Below are positions 1 to 8,246 of a stretch of DNA of 64,000 nucleotides, piece after piece; positions within the stretch are counted from its first letter, which is position 1, and the number at the start of each line of letters is the position of its first letter. The notes under the pieces are model-generated. The model did not search any database. It had not been told where the DNA came from and saw only the letters and a list, made by a program, of their open reading frames with translations. Position numbers and translations under genes: made by a program. The stretch is taken from the NCBI GenBank assembly GCA_019413925.1, contig DXMY01000018.1, forward strand, positions 1 through 64,000, written 5' to 3'. The stretch is from Collinsella sp. GTDB taxonomy: Bacteria > Actinomycetota > Coriobacteriia > Coriobacteriales > Coriobacteriaceae.

Positions 1-485
1 GCGGAGAAGATGGGCACCGACGTCACCGAGCTCAAGCAGCCCTGGGGCAAGGCCTACTTCGCGCCGGTCTACGACTTCGGCAGCAAGGAGATCGTCGCCT
101 GGTCCACGTCGCTGCATCCCAACATGGCCAACAGCACGAGCTGCTCGACCAGCTCGTGTCCAAGATGCCCGAGGGCTCCAGGCCGGTCCTGCACTCGGAC
201 ATGGGCTGGCAGTACCAGCAGGCCGGGTGGTGCAAGCGGCTGGAGGAGGCCGGCGTGGTGCAGAGCATGTCCCGGAAGGGCAACTGCATCGACAACGGCG
301 CGACGGAGCAGGTGTTCGGCCATATGAAGGACGAGTTCTTTCGCGGAAGAAAATGGCCTTGCTTCGAAGACTTCAAGAGAGACCTGGACGAATACATCAT
401 CCATTGGAACACGAGAAGGAGGCAGGTTAAACTGAAGGGACTGACCCCGGAGGAATTCCGGAATCAGTCCCTATGTGCGGCGTAG
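1..485 (+). pseudogene. IS3-family transposase (OrfB) C-terminal part, frameshifted
   Basis: Catalytic (rve/DDE) domain of an IS3-family transposase, which would cut and join element ends. The reading frame enters from outside the window. The first Asp lies in GTDVTELK, the second in LHSDMGWQYQ and the Glu in GATEQVFGHMKDE; 35 residues separate the second Asp from the Glu, the D35E spacing typical of IS3 elements. Frame 1 is open to about 130 and then the homologous sequence (QQHELLDQLVSKMPEG) continues in frame 3 from about 129, which fits loss of one base in the original gcc-caa-cag. The protein is therefore broken unless the shift is a sequencing error. It stops at 485, just inside the putative right end of the element. 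Confidence 0.85.
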
Positions 486-499
486 GCCGCTTATTAGCC

Positions 500-524
500 C
501 GTCCAAGAATTGGGGCGCAGTTCA
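500..524. mobile_element. Putative right terminal inverted repeat of the IS3-family element
   Basis: About 15 bp after the transposase stop, the sequence from cgtccaagaa to gcgcagttca ends in CA, as IS3-family right ends do, and its complement begins TGAACTGCGCCCC, which resembles known IS3-type termini. The left end lies outside the window, so the inverted repeat and any target duplication cannot be checked here. The next base continues a hairpin arm shared with another locus, which supports 524 as the boundary. Confidence 0.55.
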
Positions 525-590
525 CGAAGTGCGCAGCGGGGGTTCTTTCATGTCCGAGGACGCGCTGGGAAGTTACCCCATGCGGCCAGC
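522..590. repeat. Right half of a long hairpin, split by the IS insertion
   Basis: The sequence cacgaagtgcgcagcg followed by gggttctttcatgtccgaggacgcg closely matches the loop and right arm of the complete 56-bp-armed hairpin at 3051-3177. Only the right half is present; the left half should lie beyond the inserted IS element. It sits about 20 bp past the stop of the aquaglyceroporin gene and was probably the terminator of the larA operon. Confidence 0.6.
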
Positions 591-611
591 GGACAACTAT
601 GTAGCCTTGGA

Positions 612-1343
612 CTAGAACATGCCCAAGAAACCATGCACAAACAGCGCGGCCACAATAGCACCGACAAACGGCGCGATGCCAGGAACAAGCAGACCATACT
701 TCCAGTTGTTGTCGGCCTTGTTCTTGATCGGCAGCACCTGATAGGCCATGCGAGGACCAAGGTCACGAGCCTGGTTCATGGCGAAGCCGGTGATGCCGCC
801 CATGCCCATGCCAACGGCCCAAACGATCAGGCCGACGCAGATTGCGAGCATCAGAACGTTCTCGCCGGCGCGGCTAGCGGCAGCAAGGATGGCGCTGATG
901 AACACGAAGGTGCAGATAGCCTCGCAGAAGAAGTTACGAGCATAGTTCGTGCCCTCGGTGGTGGGGTTGGTCGAGAAGATGTTGCGCTGGGCAATGGGGT
1001 CGACGACGTCCTCGGAAGCCTTGAACTCATCGGCATACATAAACCAAGCGATCACGGCACCCACAAAGCCGCCGAGCATATCGGCAAGCATGAAGGGGAT
1101 GCAGTTGCCCCACGGCACCAGGCCGACGATGCACTGGGCAAGCACCATGGCGGGGTTCATGCACACAGCGCCACCAAAGACAAACAGGCAGACCGAGATG
1201 CCAAAGGACCAGGTGGTGATGGCAAACATATGGCCGGAGCCCTGATACTTGGTGCCCTTGAGCACGGTATCGCAGTGAACACCCACGCCAAAGACGATCA
1301 TGAGGGCCGTTGCGCCGAATTCGCAGAGGAGTTTGGTAAGCAT
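612..1343 (-). CDS. Aquaglyceroporin-family channel, probable lactate/glycerol facilitator
   Basis: MIP-family integral membrane channel of 243 residues with six hydrophobic segments, passing small neutral solutes. The first half-helix motif is normal (Asn63-Pro64-Ala65 in MNPAMVLAQ). The second reads Asn190-Gln191-Ala192 followed by RDLGPR, so the usual proline is replaced by glutamine; the Arg of the selectivity filter is kept. The gene lies 49 bp downstream of the larA-type gene on the same strand. In lactobacilli larD encodes a lactic acid channel of this family in the lar operon, so a LarD-like role is likely by context. Glycerol or another polyol is the alternative. Confidence 0.8.
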   Translation of the reverse strand: MLTKLLCEFGATALMIVFGVGVHCDTVLKGTKYQGSGHMFAITTWSFGISVCLFVFGGAVCMNPAMVLAQCIVGLVPWGNCIPFMLADMLGGFVGAVIAWFMYADEFKASEDVVDPIAQRNIFSTNPTTEGTNYARNFFCEAICTFVFISAILAAASRAGENVLMLAICVGLIVWAVGMGMGGITGFAMNQARDLGPRMAYQVLPIKNKADNNWKYGLLVPGIAPFVGAIVAALFVHGFLGMF

Positions 1344-1392
1344 AAAACCTTATCTTTCTTGTCGGTTATAAACGATTCGTTTAAGCCGCGCA

Positions 1393-2670
1393 CTAGTGCT
1401 GTGCGACAACAACACCCAGGCCATCGGGGATGACGGCGACCTTGGCATCGGCACCCTTCATCTCAAAGGCGAGCTTGAGCGCTTCCTCGATAGTGTTGAC
1501 CGGCGTCATGTGCATATCCTTGAGCATCTGGTGATCGCACAGGTCGGTGACCATGATCACAGGGTGATGCGCCAGGATGCGGGCAAAGATCTGGCTCGTC
1601 CACTGATCGGGCAGGGTCTCGTCCTTAGGACGATCGATGCAGGCGCGCTCAAACTCTGCCGGATCGTTGTCGGCGATGTTGTGATAGAAGCCCTCGCCGC
1701 CGTGACCGTCGGCACAACCGGCGACGTCGATGATCACGCCGCCCTCGGGAAGCGTGGCCTCGGCAGCGCACATGCCCTTCACAGCCTGATAGATGTTCTG
1801 ATCGAGGGGGTAGCCGCCGTTAGTGGTAATGGCGATCTCGCACTCGACGGGCTCAACGCCGGCAAGGCTCTTCACGAACTCGCAGCCAGCCTCGTGCGCC
1901 TTGTGGATGTCGCCGGCAAAGGAGCCAATGACCTCGTGCTTGCCGTTGAGCACCACGTTGAGCACAAAGGCAAGGTGAGCCATCTCGGCGGCGGCAAACA
2001 TGTCCTCGCTCACGTGGTTGTGGCACAGGTTGCCGGCACGCGAGTGGGAATCGTTCACAAACTGACCGTTGTGGTTGTACATGATGGTCTTGTAGCTGGC
2101 GATGCCAGGCAGGACGGACTTGCGGCTACCAGAGAAACCGGCAAAGAAGTGCGGCTCAATAAAGCCCTCGGCGAGCAGCAGGTCGCAGTCGGCAGCGATT
2201 TTGTTGATGATGCACTCGCCACCAGAAGGCAGGGTGCCGATCTTTTTCATCATGCTGTCGTCGGTCGCGACATGCATGACGATCTCCTCGTTCGCAACAA
2301 TCTCCTCGCCGTACTTGTTGACGAGCTCTTCGTGCGTCGACGGACGGTGCATGCCAGTTGCAACCAGAATACGAACGCGCGCCTCGGGCGCAGCGGCATG
2401 AATGTGATGCAGCAGAATGGGCATCGTCACACGCGAAGGAACGGGACGCGTATGGTCGGAGCTAATGATGACGATATCCTTCTTGCCAGCACAAAGCTCC
2501 TCGAGCGAAGGCGAGCCATAAGGGTTGACAAGTGACTCCTCTACCAGCTCTTCCTGAGATTTTGTAGTCTTAAACTCGTTTTGATGACCTTCCATCACAC
2601 CCGCGAAGTTCTTATCCGCAAGCTCCAGATGCAACGTCTTGTGGTCAAACGGCAGTTCACATTTAAACAA
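1393..2670 (-). CDS. larA: Nickel-pincer-dependent lactate racemase family protein LarA
   Basis: LarA-family 2-hydroxyacid racemase of 425 residues, interconverting D- and L-lactate or a related hydroxyacid in the cytoplasm with the nickel-pincer nucleotide cofactor. I chose a TTG start at 2670, preceded by aaggaagagg. With it the known active-site residues fall at the positions reported for Lactobacillus plantarum LarA: Asp72 and Arg75 (SDHTRPVPSR), His108 (GMHRPST), His174 (EPHFFAGFSG), Lys184 (SRKS) and His200 (YNHNG). An upstream in-frame extension to 2835 has no such support. The cofactor genes larB, larC and larE are not in this window. The next gene is a LarD-like channel, so the pair is probably one transcript. 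LarA homologues can also racemise other hydroxyacids. Confidence 0.9.
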   Translation of the reverse strand: MFKCELPFDHKTLHLELADKNFAGVMEGHQNEFKTTKSQEELVEESLVNPYGSPSLEELCAGKKDIVIISSDHTRPVPSRVTMPILLHHIHAAAPEARVRILVATGMHRPSTHEELVNKYGEEIVANEEIVMHVATDDSMMKKIGTLPSGGECIINKIAADCDLLLAEGFIEPHFFAGFSGSRKSVLPGIASYKTIMYNHNGQFVNDSHSRAGNLCHNHVSEDMFAAAEMAHLAFVLNVVLNGKHEVIGSFAGDIHKAHEAGCEFVKSLAGVEPVECEIAITTNGGYPLDQNIYQAVKGMCAAEATLPEGGVIIDVAGCADGHGGEGFYHNIADNDPAEFERACIDRPKDETLPDQWTSQIFARILAHHPVIMVTDLCDHQMLKDMHMTPVNTIEEALKLAFEMKGADAKVAVIPDGLGVVVAQH

Positions 2671-2785
2671 TGACGAGCGCCCTCTTCCTTTCAACTGACA
2701 CACTAGATAAACCGTTGGAAGGATACGCCGCTCACCGAAAAACACCACCGTCCACCGACTCATTAACACAACGTTCATATTGACC

Positions 2786-2822
2786 CACAACAAAACAACC
2801 GCGATCCCAAACGGGACCGCGG
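2786..2822 (-). terminator. Hairpin plus T-rich tract in the larA leader
   Basis: On the minus strand ccgcggtcccg and gggatcgcgg form a stem (arms within 2799-2822, one mismatch), followed by ttgttttgttg. It lies about 115 bp upstream of the TTG start of larA. It could be a stray terminator of upstream transcription or a leader attenuator; no gene it would obviously end is nearer than ppc, which has its own hairpin. Confidence 0.4.
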
Positions 2823-3050
2823 CCGCTACAGTCATAAGTCGAGAAGCGCCACATGCATCTCAAACCCGATCGATAAGACGCGAGGCGCAAAGCGCACTTT
2901 AATCTCTTCAGCCCCAATCCCAGAAGACCGAGGACAAAGAGGCCCGACGGGTTTCCCTCTGAATGCATTCCGCAGCACGAAGCCCCTTCCAAACGCGCGA
3001 AGCGCACTATATTCCCTCAGCCAGTATTCCGCCGAAGACAGGACATCGCA

Positions 3051-3177
3051 GGGGCTGCCGTATGTTTACTTTCCGGCGCACTCCGCAGGACGCAAGAAGC
3101 CCTCGCCGCACGAAGTGCGCAGCGAGGGCTTCTTGCATGTCCGAGGACGCGCCGGAAAGTAAACATACGGCAGCCCC
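3051..3177. terminator. Long hairpin terminator downstream of ppc
   Basis: Left arm 3051-3106 and right arm 3122-3177 are complementary over 56 bases except for a short mismatched patch, and the loop itself folds (cgcac-gaa-gtgcg). It starts 25 bp after the ppc stop. The same core appears, split by an IS, at 522-590, and a related core at 57628-57716. The interval 2823-3050 holds no gene I can support. Confidence 0.75.
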
Positions 3178-3201
3178 GGACAGCGACTACAGGGCTATCG
3201 A

Positions 3202-6015
3202 TTACCCCGTGTTTTGCAAACCTGCCGAGACGCCGGTCACAGTCGAAAGAATCAGGCTCATGTACTCGGCCTTCTTCTCCTCCGCCATCTCGTCCTGGTT
3301 CATACGCACCTCGCGAAGGGCGCGAACCTGGGCGATGGATAGGGCGTCAACATAGGGGTTACGCACGCGGACGGCGCAGCCGAGCACGCGGCGACGCTGC
3401 AGCGGCCACTCGTCACCGACGATGGCAAGGACCCACTTACGGGTGAGCTGCATCTCGGTGAAGACCTTCTCGGACAGATCCTGGCGATCGCCCAGGTGCA
3501 GGTACATCTTGGCGATGCGCTGATCGGTCTTAGCGATCGACATCTCGATGTTGTCGATGAACGTGCGGAAGAACGGCCACTCCTGGTAGGCAGCCTTGAG
3601 CTGGTCAAGGTCGCCCAACTGCTCGCAGGCGGTGCCCAGGCCGTACCAAGCGGCCAGATTGATGCGTGCCTGGCTCCAGCTAAAGATCCACGGAATGGTA
3701 CGCAGGTCGTCGAGCGACTTGGCGCCCAGGCCGCGCTTGGCGGGACGCGAGCCGATTGGCAGCAGACCGACCTCGGTCAACGGCGTCACGGTCGAGAACC
3801 ACGGTGTAAAGTCCTCGGTGTTCAGCAGGTCCAGATAGCGCTCATGGCTTACTGCGTTGAGCTTCTCCGCCATATCCCAGAACTTCTGCGTGGTCTCGGT
3901 GTTGGTCTTCTCGACGCTCGGGGCCGACTGCAAAAGCGTTGCGGCGGCAACGGACTCAACATGGCGCTGAGCCAGCGTGCGGTTGCCGTAACGGGCAAAG
4001 ATGACCTCGCCCTGCTCGGTGAGCTTAAAGAAGCAGTTGACCGAACCCTTGGGCTGCGCCAGCACGGCCTTGTTGGCCGGACCGCCGCCACGGCCCACGG
4101 CACCGCCGCGACCGTGCATGAGCACCAGGTCGATATCGTTCTTCTCGGCCCACTTGGCAATGCGCTCCTGCGCGGAGTGCAGCGCGAGCATGGCCGTGGT
4201 AGGACCGGCATCCTTGGAGGAGTCGGAATAGCCCAGCATGACCTCCATGCGGCGGTTGGTCTGGGCAAGGCGCTTTTGCACCACGGGCAGCGTAAGCATC
4301 TGGTCGAGCACGTCGACGCAGCCCTCGAGGTCCTCGAGCTGCTCGAACAGCGGGATCACGTCGAGCTCGGGGACATCCTCCTCGTGTGCAAAGGACAGGT
4401 GGGCAAGTTCAAAGACGTCGGCCACATGCTGGGCGCTCTTAGTAAACGAGATGATGTAGCGGTGCGCCATCTTCTTGCCGTAGCGCTTTTGGATGGAACC
4501 GATAGCGCGGAAGGTGTCGATGACCTCGCGCGTCATAGGCTGCAGGTCGCCATGGATACCGTTCTCGTGGATATCCTTGAGGGCGCGGGCGTGCACCACG
4601 GAGTGCTGACGGAACTCCATCTCGACCATATGGAAGCCGAAGGACTCGACCTGCCAGATGATGGTCTGGACCGGGCCATAGGCAGCACGGACGGCACCGC
4701 AGGCAGCCAGCGAGCGCTGGACGACGCGCAGGTCCTCCAGAAACTCATCGGCGCTGTGGTACATGGTGTCGGTGATGCGACGCACGGTGGCGTTGAGGCG
4801 GTCGGCCATGACGAGCATGACGGCGCGATGCGGCTCGTGCTCGGAGATCAGCTCGGCGCGTGCCGTGTACTGAGCGCTCATCTCGACCTGATGGTTCCAC
4901 AGGTTGATGAGCTCGGCAGACGGCTTGCTGTAGGTGGCCTCGAGCGTAAGGTTGCGGCCGATGCGGCGGCACTTGTCCTCGAGCTTGAGCACCATGTGGG
5001 TGAAGTACTTGGCGGCGACCTCGCGGCTCACCTTGGCGGTAACGTTGGGGTTGCCGTCGCGGTCGGAACCGATCCAGCTGCCGGGATGGAAGAACGCCGG
5101 ACACAGCGGCGGCACGGTACCGGCCTTGTCGCCCAGCACCCAGTCGTCAAAACGACGGTAGATGACGGGGATGACGTCGAACAGCGTGTTATCGAAGATG
5201 TCGATGATGGTATCGGCTTCCTCGACCGGCGTGGGCTTCTTGAGCGCGATGGGGCTCGTACGCACCAGAGCGTCGATCTCCTGCAGCATATGGCGCTCGT
5301 TCTCCACCAGGTCGGAGCCGCCCAGGCGCGGACGCTCCTCCAGCAGGTTGGAGATACGGCGAATCTTGCCCTCGACGGCCTTACGACGGGCCTCGGTGGG
5401 ATGTGCGGTAAAGACAGGGTGGAACTCGAGCTTGTCGAGCAGCTCGTTGGCGCCCTCGACACCCATCTCGTTTACCAACTGGTGATAGGCGACGGTGAGT
5501 TCGTTGGCGGGATCGACCTCGGTATCGGTCGACGCACCTGCCTCGCGCTCGCGCAGCTGCGCCACGCGGTAGTTCTCCTCCGACAGGTTTGCCAGATGGA
5601 AGAAGCTCGTAAAGGCGCGAACGATGACCTGTTGCTTATCGAGCGGCAGACTGTCAATCAGATCGACGACCTCACGAAACGCCACAGCAGTAGGCTCGTC
5701 GGCGGTGGGCACGCCCTGCTCGTCGACGGACTCGTCGGCAGCACGGGCGCCGGGGTTTCCGGCATTGGCCACAATCTCGGCCGTCAGGATCTTGTCGAAC
5801 AGGTCCGCGATCTCGGGATCATACTCGCTAAGCACACGGCGCTCCAGGCGCAGGAACAGCGCCAAGTTGTCGCGCAACTCCTCGGGGATCTCGATCTCGG
5901 CGAGACGCTCCCTGGACTCGGCATTCGAGCCGATTCGGTTAACGAGGCGGTTGACCACGGCAGCGACGCGCGCCGCGGCTTCGGGTACAGACTGGTTGCT
6001 TAGGTTCTCAGCCAC
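3202..6015 (-). CDS. ppc: Phosphoenolpyruvate carboxylase
   Basis: Anaplerotic enzyme that carboxylates PEP to oxaloacetate with bicarbonate. It is about 937 residues, the family's usual length. Visible motifs are VFTAHPTEARRK (catalytic His near residue 205), GYSDSSKDAG near 595, MHGRGGAVGRGGGP near 635 and the conserved QNTG C-terminus. Start choice: an ATG at 6027 has its Shine-Dalgarno sequence only one base away. The GTG at 6015, four codons on, is preceded by gggaggaaac and is more plausible; the difference is four residues. It is a single gene with its own promoter at 6060-6087 and the long hairpin 3051-3177 behind it. In a fermenting gut actinobacterium it would feed the reductive branch to succinate or aspartate. 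Confidence 0.96.
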   Translation of the reverse strand: MAENLSNQSVPEAAARVAAVVNRLVNRIGSNAESRERLAEIEIPEELRDNLALFLRLERRVLSEYDPEIADLFDKILTAEIVANAGNPGARAADESVDEQGVPTADEPTAVAFREVVDLIDSLPLDKQQVIVRAFTSFFHLANLSEENYRVAQLREREAGASTDTEVDPANELTVAYHQLVNEMGVEGANELLDKLEFHPVFTAHPTEARRKAVEGKIRRISNLLEERPRLGGSDLVENERHMLQEIDALVRTSPIALKKPTPVEEADTIIDIFDNTLFDVIPVIYRRFDDWVLGDKAGTVPPLCPAFFHPGSWIGSDRDGNPNVTAKVSREVAAKYFTHMVLKLEDKCRRIGRNLTLEATYSKPSAELINLWNHQVEMSAQYTARAELISEHEPHRAVMLVMADRLNATVRRITDTMYHSADEFLEDLRVVQRSLAACGAVRAAYGPVQTIIWQVESFGFHMVEMEFRQHSVVHARALKDIHENGIHGDLQPMTREVIDTFRAIGSIQKRYGKKMAHRYIISFTKSAQHVADVFELAHLSFAHEEDVPELDVIPLFEQLEDLEGCVDVLDQMLTLPVVQKRLAQTNRRMEVMLGYSDSSKDAGPTTAMLALHSAQERIAKWAEKNDIDLVLMHGRGGAVGRGGGPANKAVLAQPKGSVNCFFKLTEQGEVIFARYGNRTLAQRHVESVAAATLLQSAPSVEKTNTETTQKFWDMAEKLNAVSHERYLDLLNTEDFTPWFSTVTPLTEVGLLPIGSRPAKRGLGAKSLDDLRTIPWIFSWSQARINLAAWYGLGTACEQLGDLDQLKAAYQEWPFFRTFIDNIEMSIAKTDQRIAKMYLHLGDRQDLSEKVFTEMQLTRKWVLAIVGDEWPLQRRRVLGCAVRVRNPYVDALSIAQVRALREVRMNQDEMAEEKKAEYMSLILSTVTGVSAGLQNTG

Positions 6016-6059
6016 GTTTCCTCCCATTCCTCCTTCTATGCACGTAACATGCGGTATTC

Positions 6060-6087
6060 ATTATAGGCGCTTGAGAAATACTTTCGA
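6060..6087 (-). promoter_or_regulatory. Promoter of ppc
   Basis: Minus strand: a perfect -10 TATAAT at 6065-6060 and a -35-like TCGAAA at 6087-6082, 16 bp apart. Transcription would begin near 6053, giving a leader of about 38 bases before the GTG start. Confidence 0.7.
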
Positions 6088-6179
6088 CACTGATTGCGCT
6101 TTACCACACAAAAGTATTTTCTGCATTGCAAGGGTTTTTGCTCTAAATGGTCGTATTTCTCGGTGGACGGCATACACAA

Positions 6180-6214
6180 ACGGGGGCATTCCGCATAAAT
6201 GCGAAACACCCCCG
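6180..6214 (-). terminator. Terminator of hisS
   Basis: Hairpin with arms cgggggcatt-cgcat and atgcg-aacacccccg, followed on the minus strand by tttgtgt, about 60 bp after the hisS stop. Confidence 0.65.
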
Positions 6215-6272
6215 TAACAATCGCTCGCAATGAACGGGACACCAAAGCGGGTCCGCAGCTCAAAAAGATGCG

Positions 6273-7586
6273 CTACAGGCGCTCGCGAACCGCCTCGACC
6301 ACGTTGGCCAGATCGACCAGTACCTCGTCATGGCTCTCCATGTCGCGTACCTTGACCTTGCCGGCGGCAAGCTCGTCGCCGCCCAGGACCAGGATGAGTT
6401 TGGCGCCCACCTTATCGGCCTGCTTGAACTGGGCCTTGAGCGAACGGCCCTGATAGTCGGCCTCGGTCACGATACCTGCGGCGCGAAGCTCCTGCGTAAT
6501 GGCAAAGATGTTCTGGCGCAGCTCCTTGCCGGCGTTGGCGACATAGACGCACGGGACCTCATCGGCACCCAAGTCGTTACCAAAGGCCTGAAGGGCCAGC
6601 AGCGCACGCTCAAAACCGACAGCGAAGCCGACGCCCGCCGTGGGCTTGCCACCCTCGAGCTCGACCAAGCCATTGTAGCGGCCGCCGCCGCCGATGGAGC
6701 CGACGCCGGCGCCAGGAGCCTCGACCTCAAAGACAGTACGGGTGTAGTAGTCCAGGCCGCGCACCAAGGTGGGATCCTCGACATACTCGATACCGGCGGC
6801 ATCCAGATAGCGCTTGACCTGCTCGTAGTGCTCGCGGCACTCGTCGCACAGGTTGTCACCCATCAGCGGCGCGTCGGCCATGATCTCGCGGCAATGGTCG
6901 TTCTTGCAGTCGAAGGCACGCAGCGGGTTGAGCTCGGCGCGCTCACGGCACTCATCGCACATCTCGTCGGCGTGATCGAGGATGAACTGCTTAACCTGCT
7001 CGCGATAAGCCGGACGGCACTGGGCGTCACCCATCGAGTTGATGAGCAGACGAAGCTTGGAAAGATCGAAGCCCAGGCGCTTGTAGAACTCCATGAGCAT
7101 AATGATGCACTCGGCGTCTGCCGCCGGATCGGGAGCACCGAGCCACTCGATGCCCACCTGGTGGAACTGACGCAGACGACCCTTCTGGGGACGCTCGCCG
7201 CGGAACATGGCCTCGGCATAGTAGGCCTTAAACGGCGTGGAGCCCTGAGGCACCAGGTTGTTCTCCACGACGGCGCGCACCACACCGGCCGTGCCCTCGG
7301 GGCGAAGCGCCAGGCGCTGCTTGGGCTTGAGCTTGGTATCGGTACCCTCGGTAAAGACGCGCTCAAGGTTGGCGCCGCTAAACACGCGGAACATCTCCTT
7401 GCGAACGACGTCGGTCGACTGGCCGATACCGTGGACAAACACGTCCACCTGCTCGATCGCGGGCGTCTCGATGGGCTTAAAGCCAAACGGCTCGAATACG
7501 CCGGCAGCGGTCTGCTGCATCTTTTGCCAGGCGCGCATCTCGGCGCCGATAAGGTCGCGGGTTCCCTCCGCCTTCTGTGCCTGCAT
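6273..7586 (-). CDS. hisS: Histidyl-tRNA synthetase
   Basis: Class II aminoacyl-tRNA synthetase that charges tRNA-His, 437 residues. Motif 1 region is FGFKPIETPAIE, motif 2 is FRGERPQKGRLRQFHQVG near residue 125, the histidine-binding stretch is LVRGLDYYTRTVFE and motif 3 is GVGFAVGFERALLAL. An insertion at about 207-246 carries a Cys-x2-Cys, a CxxxxxC and a second Cys-x2-Cys pattern, suggesting a zinc-binding knuckle, which is common in this family. The ATG at 7586 follows gaaaggtg by eight bases and is preferred over the in-frame TTG two codons upstream. Monocistronic, with a terminator at 6180-6214. I saw no T-box leader upstream. Confidence 0.96.
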   Translation of the reverse strand: MQAQKAEGTRDLIGAEMRAWQKMQQTAAGVFEPFGFKPIETPAIEQVDVFVHGIGQSTDVVRKEMFRVFSGANLERVFTEGTDTKLKPKQRLALRPEGTAGVVRAVVENNLVPQGSTPFKAYYAEAMFRGERPQKGRLRQFHQVGIEWLGAPDPAADAECIIMLMEFYKRLGFDLSKLRLLINSMGDAQCRPAYREQVKQFILDHADEMCDECRERAELNPLRAFDCKNDHCREIMADAPLMGDNLCDECREHYEQVKRYLDAAGIEYVEDPTLVRGLDYYTRTVFEVEAPGAGVGSIGGGGRYNGLVELEGGKPTAGVGFAVGFERALLALQAFGNDLGADEVPCVYVANAGKELRQNIFAITQELRAAGIVTEADYQGRSLKAQFKQADKVGAKLILVLGGDELAAGKVKVRDMESHDEVLVDLANVVEAVRERL

Positions 7587-7650
7587 GGGCAAACACCTTT
7601 CTTTTGTATCGCGTCATAGGTAGTGGTCATTATACGGCACAAACACAAAC

Positions 7651-7712
7651 CGCGGCGGTGCATCTGACCGAACGAGGGTATGGGGGCTCGTTCGGCCAGA
7701 TGCGCCGCCGCG
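7651..7712. terminator. Hairpin terminator between hisS and the MFS remnant
   Basis: Arms 7651-7676 and 7687-7712 pair over 26 bases with two mismatches, and the minus strand then runs into gtttgtgtttgtg. It would end transcription from the ruined MFS gene before hisS. Confidence 0.65.
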
Positions 7713-7725
7713 ACAGCTGATTCGC

Positions 7726-7773
7726 TTTCCTCCGTCCCCTTCGGATCACGTGATCTGTTGGGGACGGAGGAAA
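7726..7773. repeat. Inverted repeat with tttcctccgtcccc arms
   Basis: Arms 7726-7739 and 7760-7773 are exact complements; the loop holds a second palindrome, gatcacgtgatc. A related tctccgtccccaagggatca sequence occurs at about 16196, so this looks like a dispersed intergenic repeat. A further stem (about 7803-7842, ccgaatgatgg with ccattcgg) follows. Confidence 0.6.
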
Positions 7774-7778
7774 ACGGA

Positions 7779-8139
7779 TCATTTCGTAGGCCCGTAGCCG
7801 CCTTGGAAACCGAATGATGGTACGAGCATCCATTCGGCTTCCAGGGCAGCCACAGACAGAACGGAGCGAACAGAAAAGAGCACGTAGACCTGCCACAGCT
7901 CACCGACAAAGCTCATGCCGGCAAGAACGGCAGAGGTGGCGATTACAGTGAGGGGAACCCAAAACGCGGCCGCTTACTTTATCGGCAACATGGCCAATGA
8001 CAAGTGAGCCGATAACGCTCACCACGGTGGAGATGGCATTGGAGATGTTGTACTGCGCAAGCGTGATCCCGAGGTCGCTGACGATGAGCGGCTGAAACAG
8101 GCTCATGCAGTTAACGAAAATCGTGTAACACGTGGCCAT
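7779..8139 (-). pseudogene. Remnant of a major facilitator superfamily transporter
   Basis: Minus-strand fragment starting FVIMATCYTIFVNCMSLFQ and running through two hydrophobic helices and the GHVADKVSGR loop typical of MFS proteins between helices 2 and 3. Then the frame breaks near 7960 and the match continues in another frame as VPLTVIATSAVLAGM, fading into a hairpin-rich stretch near 7860. The start is missing as well: the upstream sequence passes directly into the hairpin at 8157-8246. It was a full permease of about 400 residues; under a third is left and it cannot work. Confidence 0.75.
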
Positions 8140-8156
8140 GATGACAAAGCCAGGCG

Positions 8157-8246
8157 CCGGTAGTGCCCAAGATTGCCTTGAAAGACAAGGGCATAGGCCT
8201 TATGGCCATGCCCGCAGGCTTGAAAGGCAAGGTTGGGTACTACCGG
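8157..8246. terminator. Long hairpin overlapping the end of the M20 amidohydrolase gene
   Basis: The outer arms begin ccggtagtgccca and end gggtactaccgg, with further pairing inwards to ataggcc/ggccat; total about 43 bases per arm with mismatches. The last few bases fall within the amidohydrolase stop region. Confidence 0.65.

Noticed and set aside
2671..3007. 91-codon minus-strand ORF and N-terminal extension of larA
   Set aside because: No ribosome site; LarA residue numbering fits exactly from the TTG at 2670.
3496..6003. 835-codon ORF on the plus strand opposite ppc
   Set aside because: It is antisense to a clear full-length PEP carboxylase; such long antisense frames are common at high GC, and the product shows no family features.
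6028..7900. T-box leaders before hisS or the serS gene
   Set aside because: No antiterminator-type GGTGG-ACCGCG sequence with specifier loop was found upstream of either gene.
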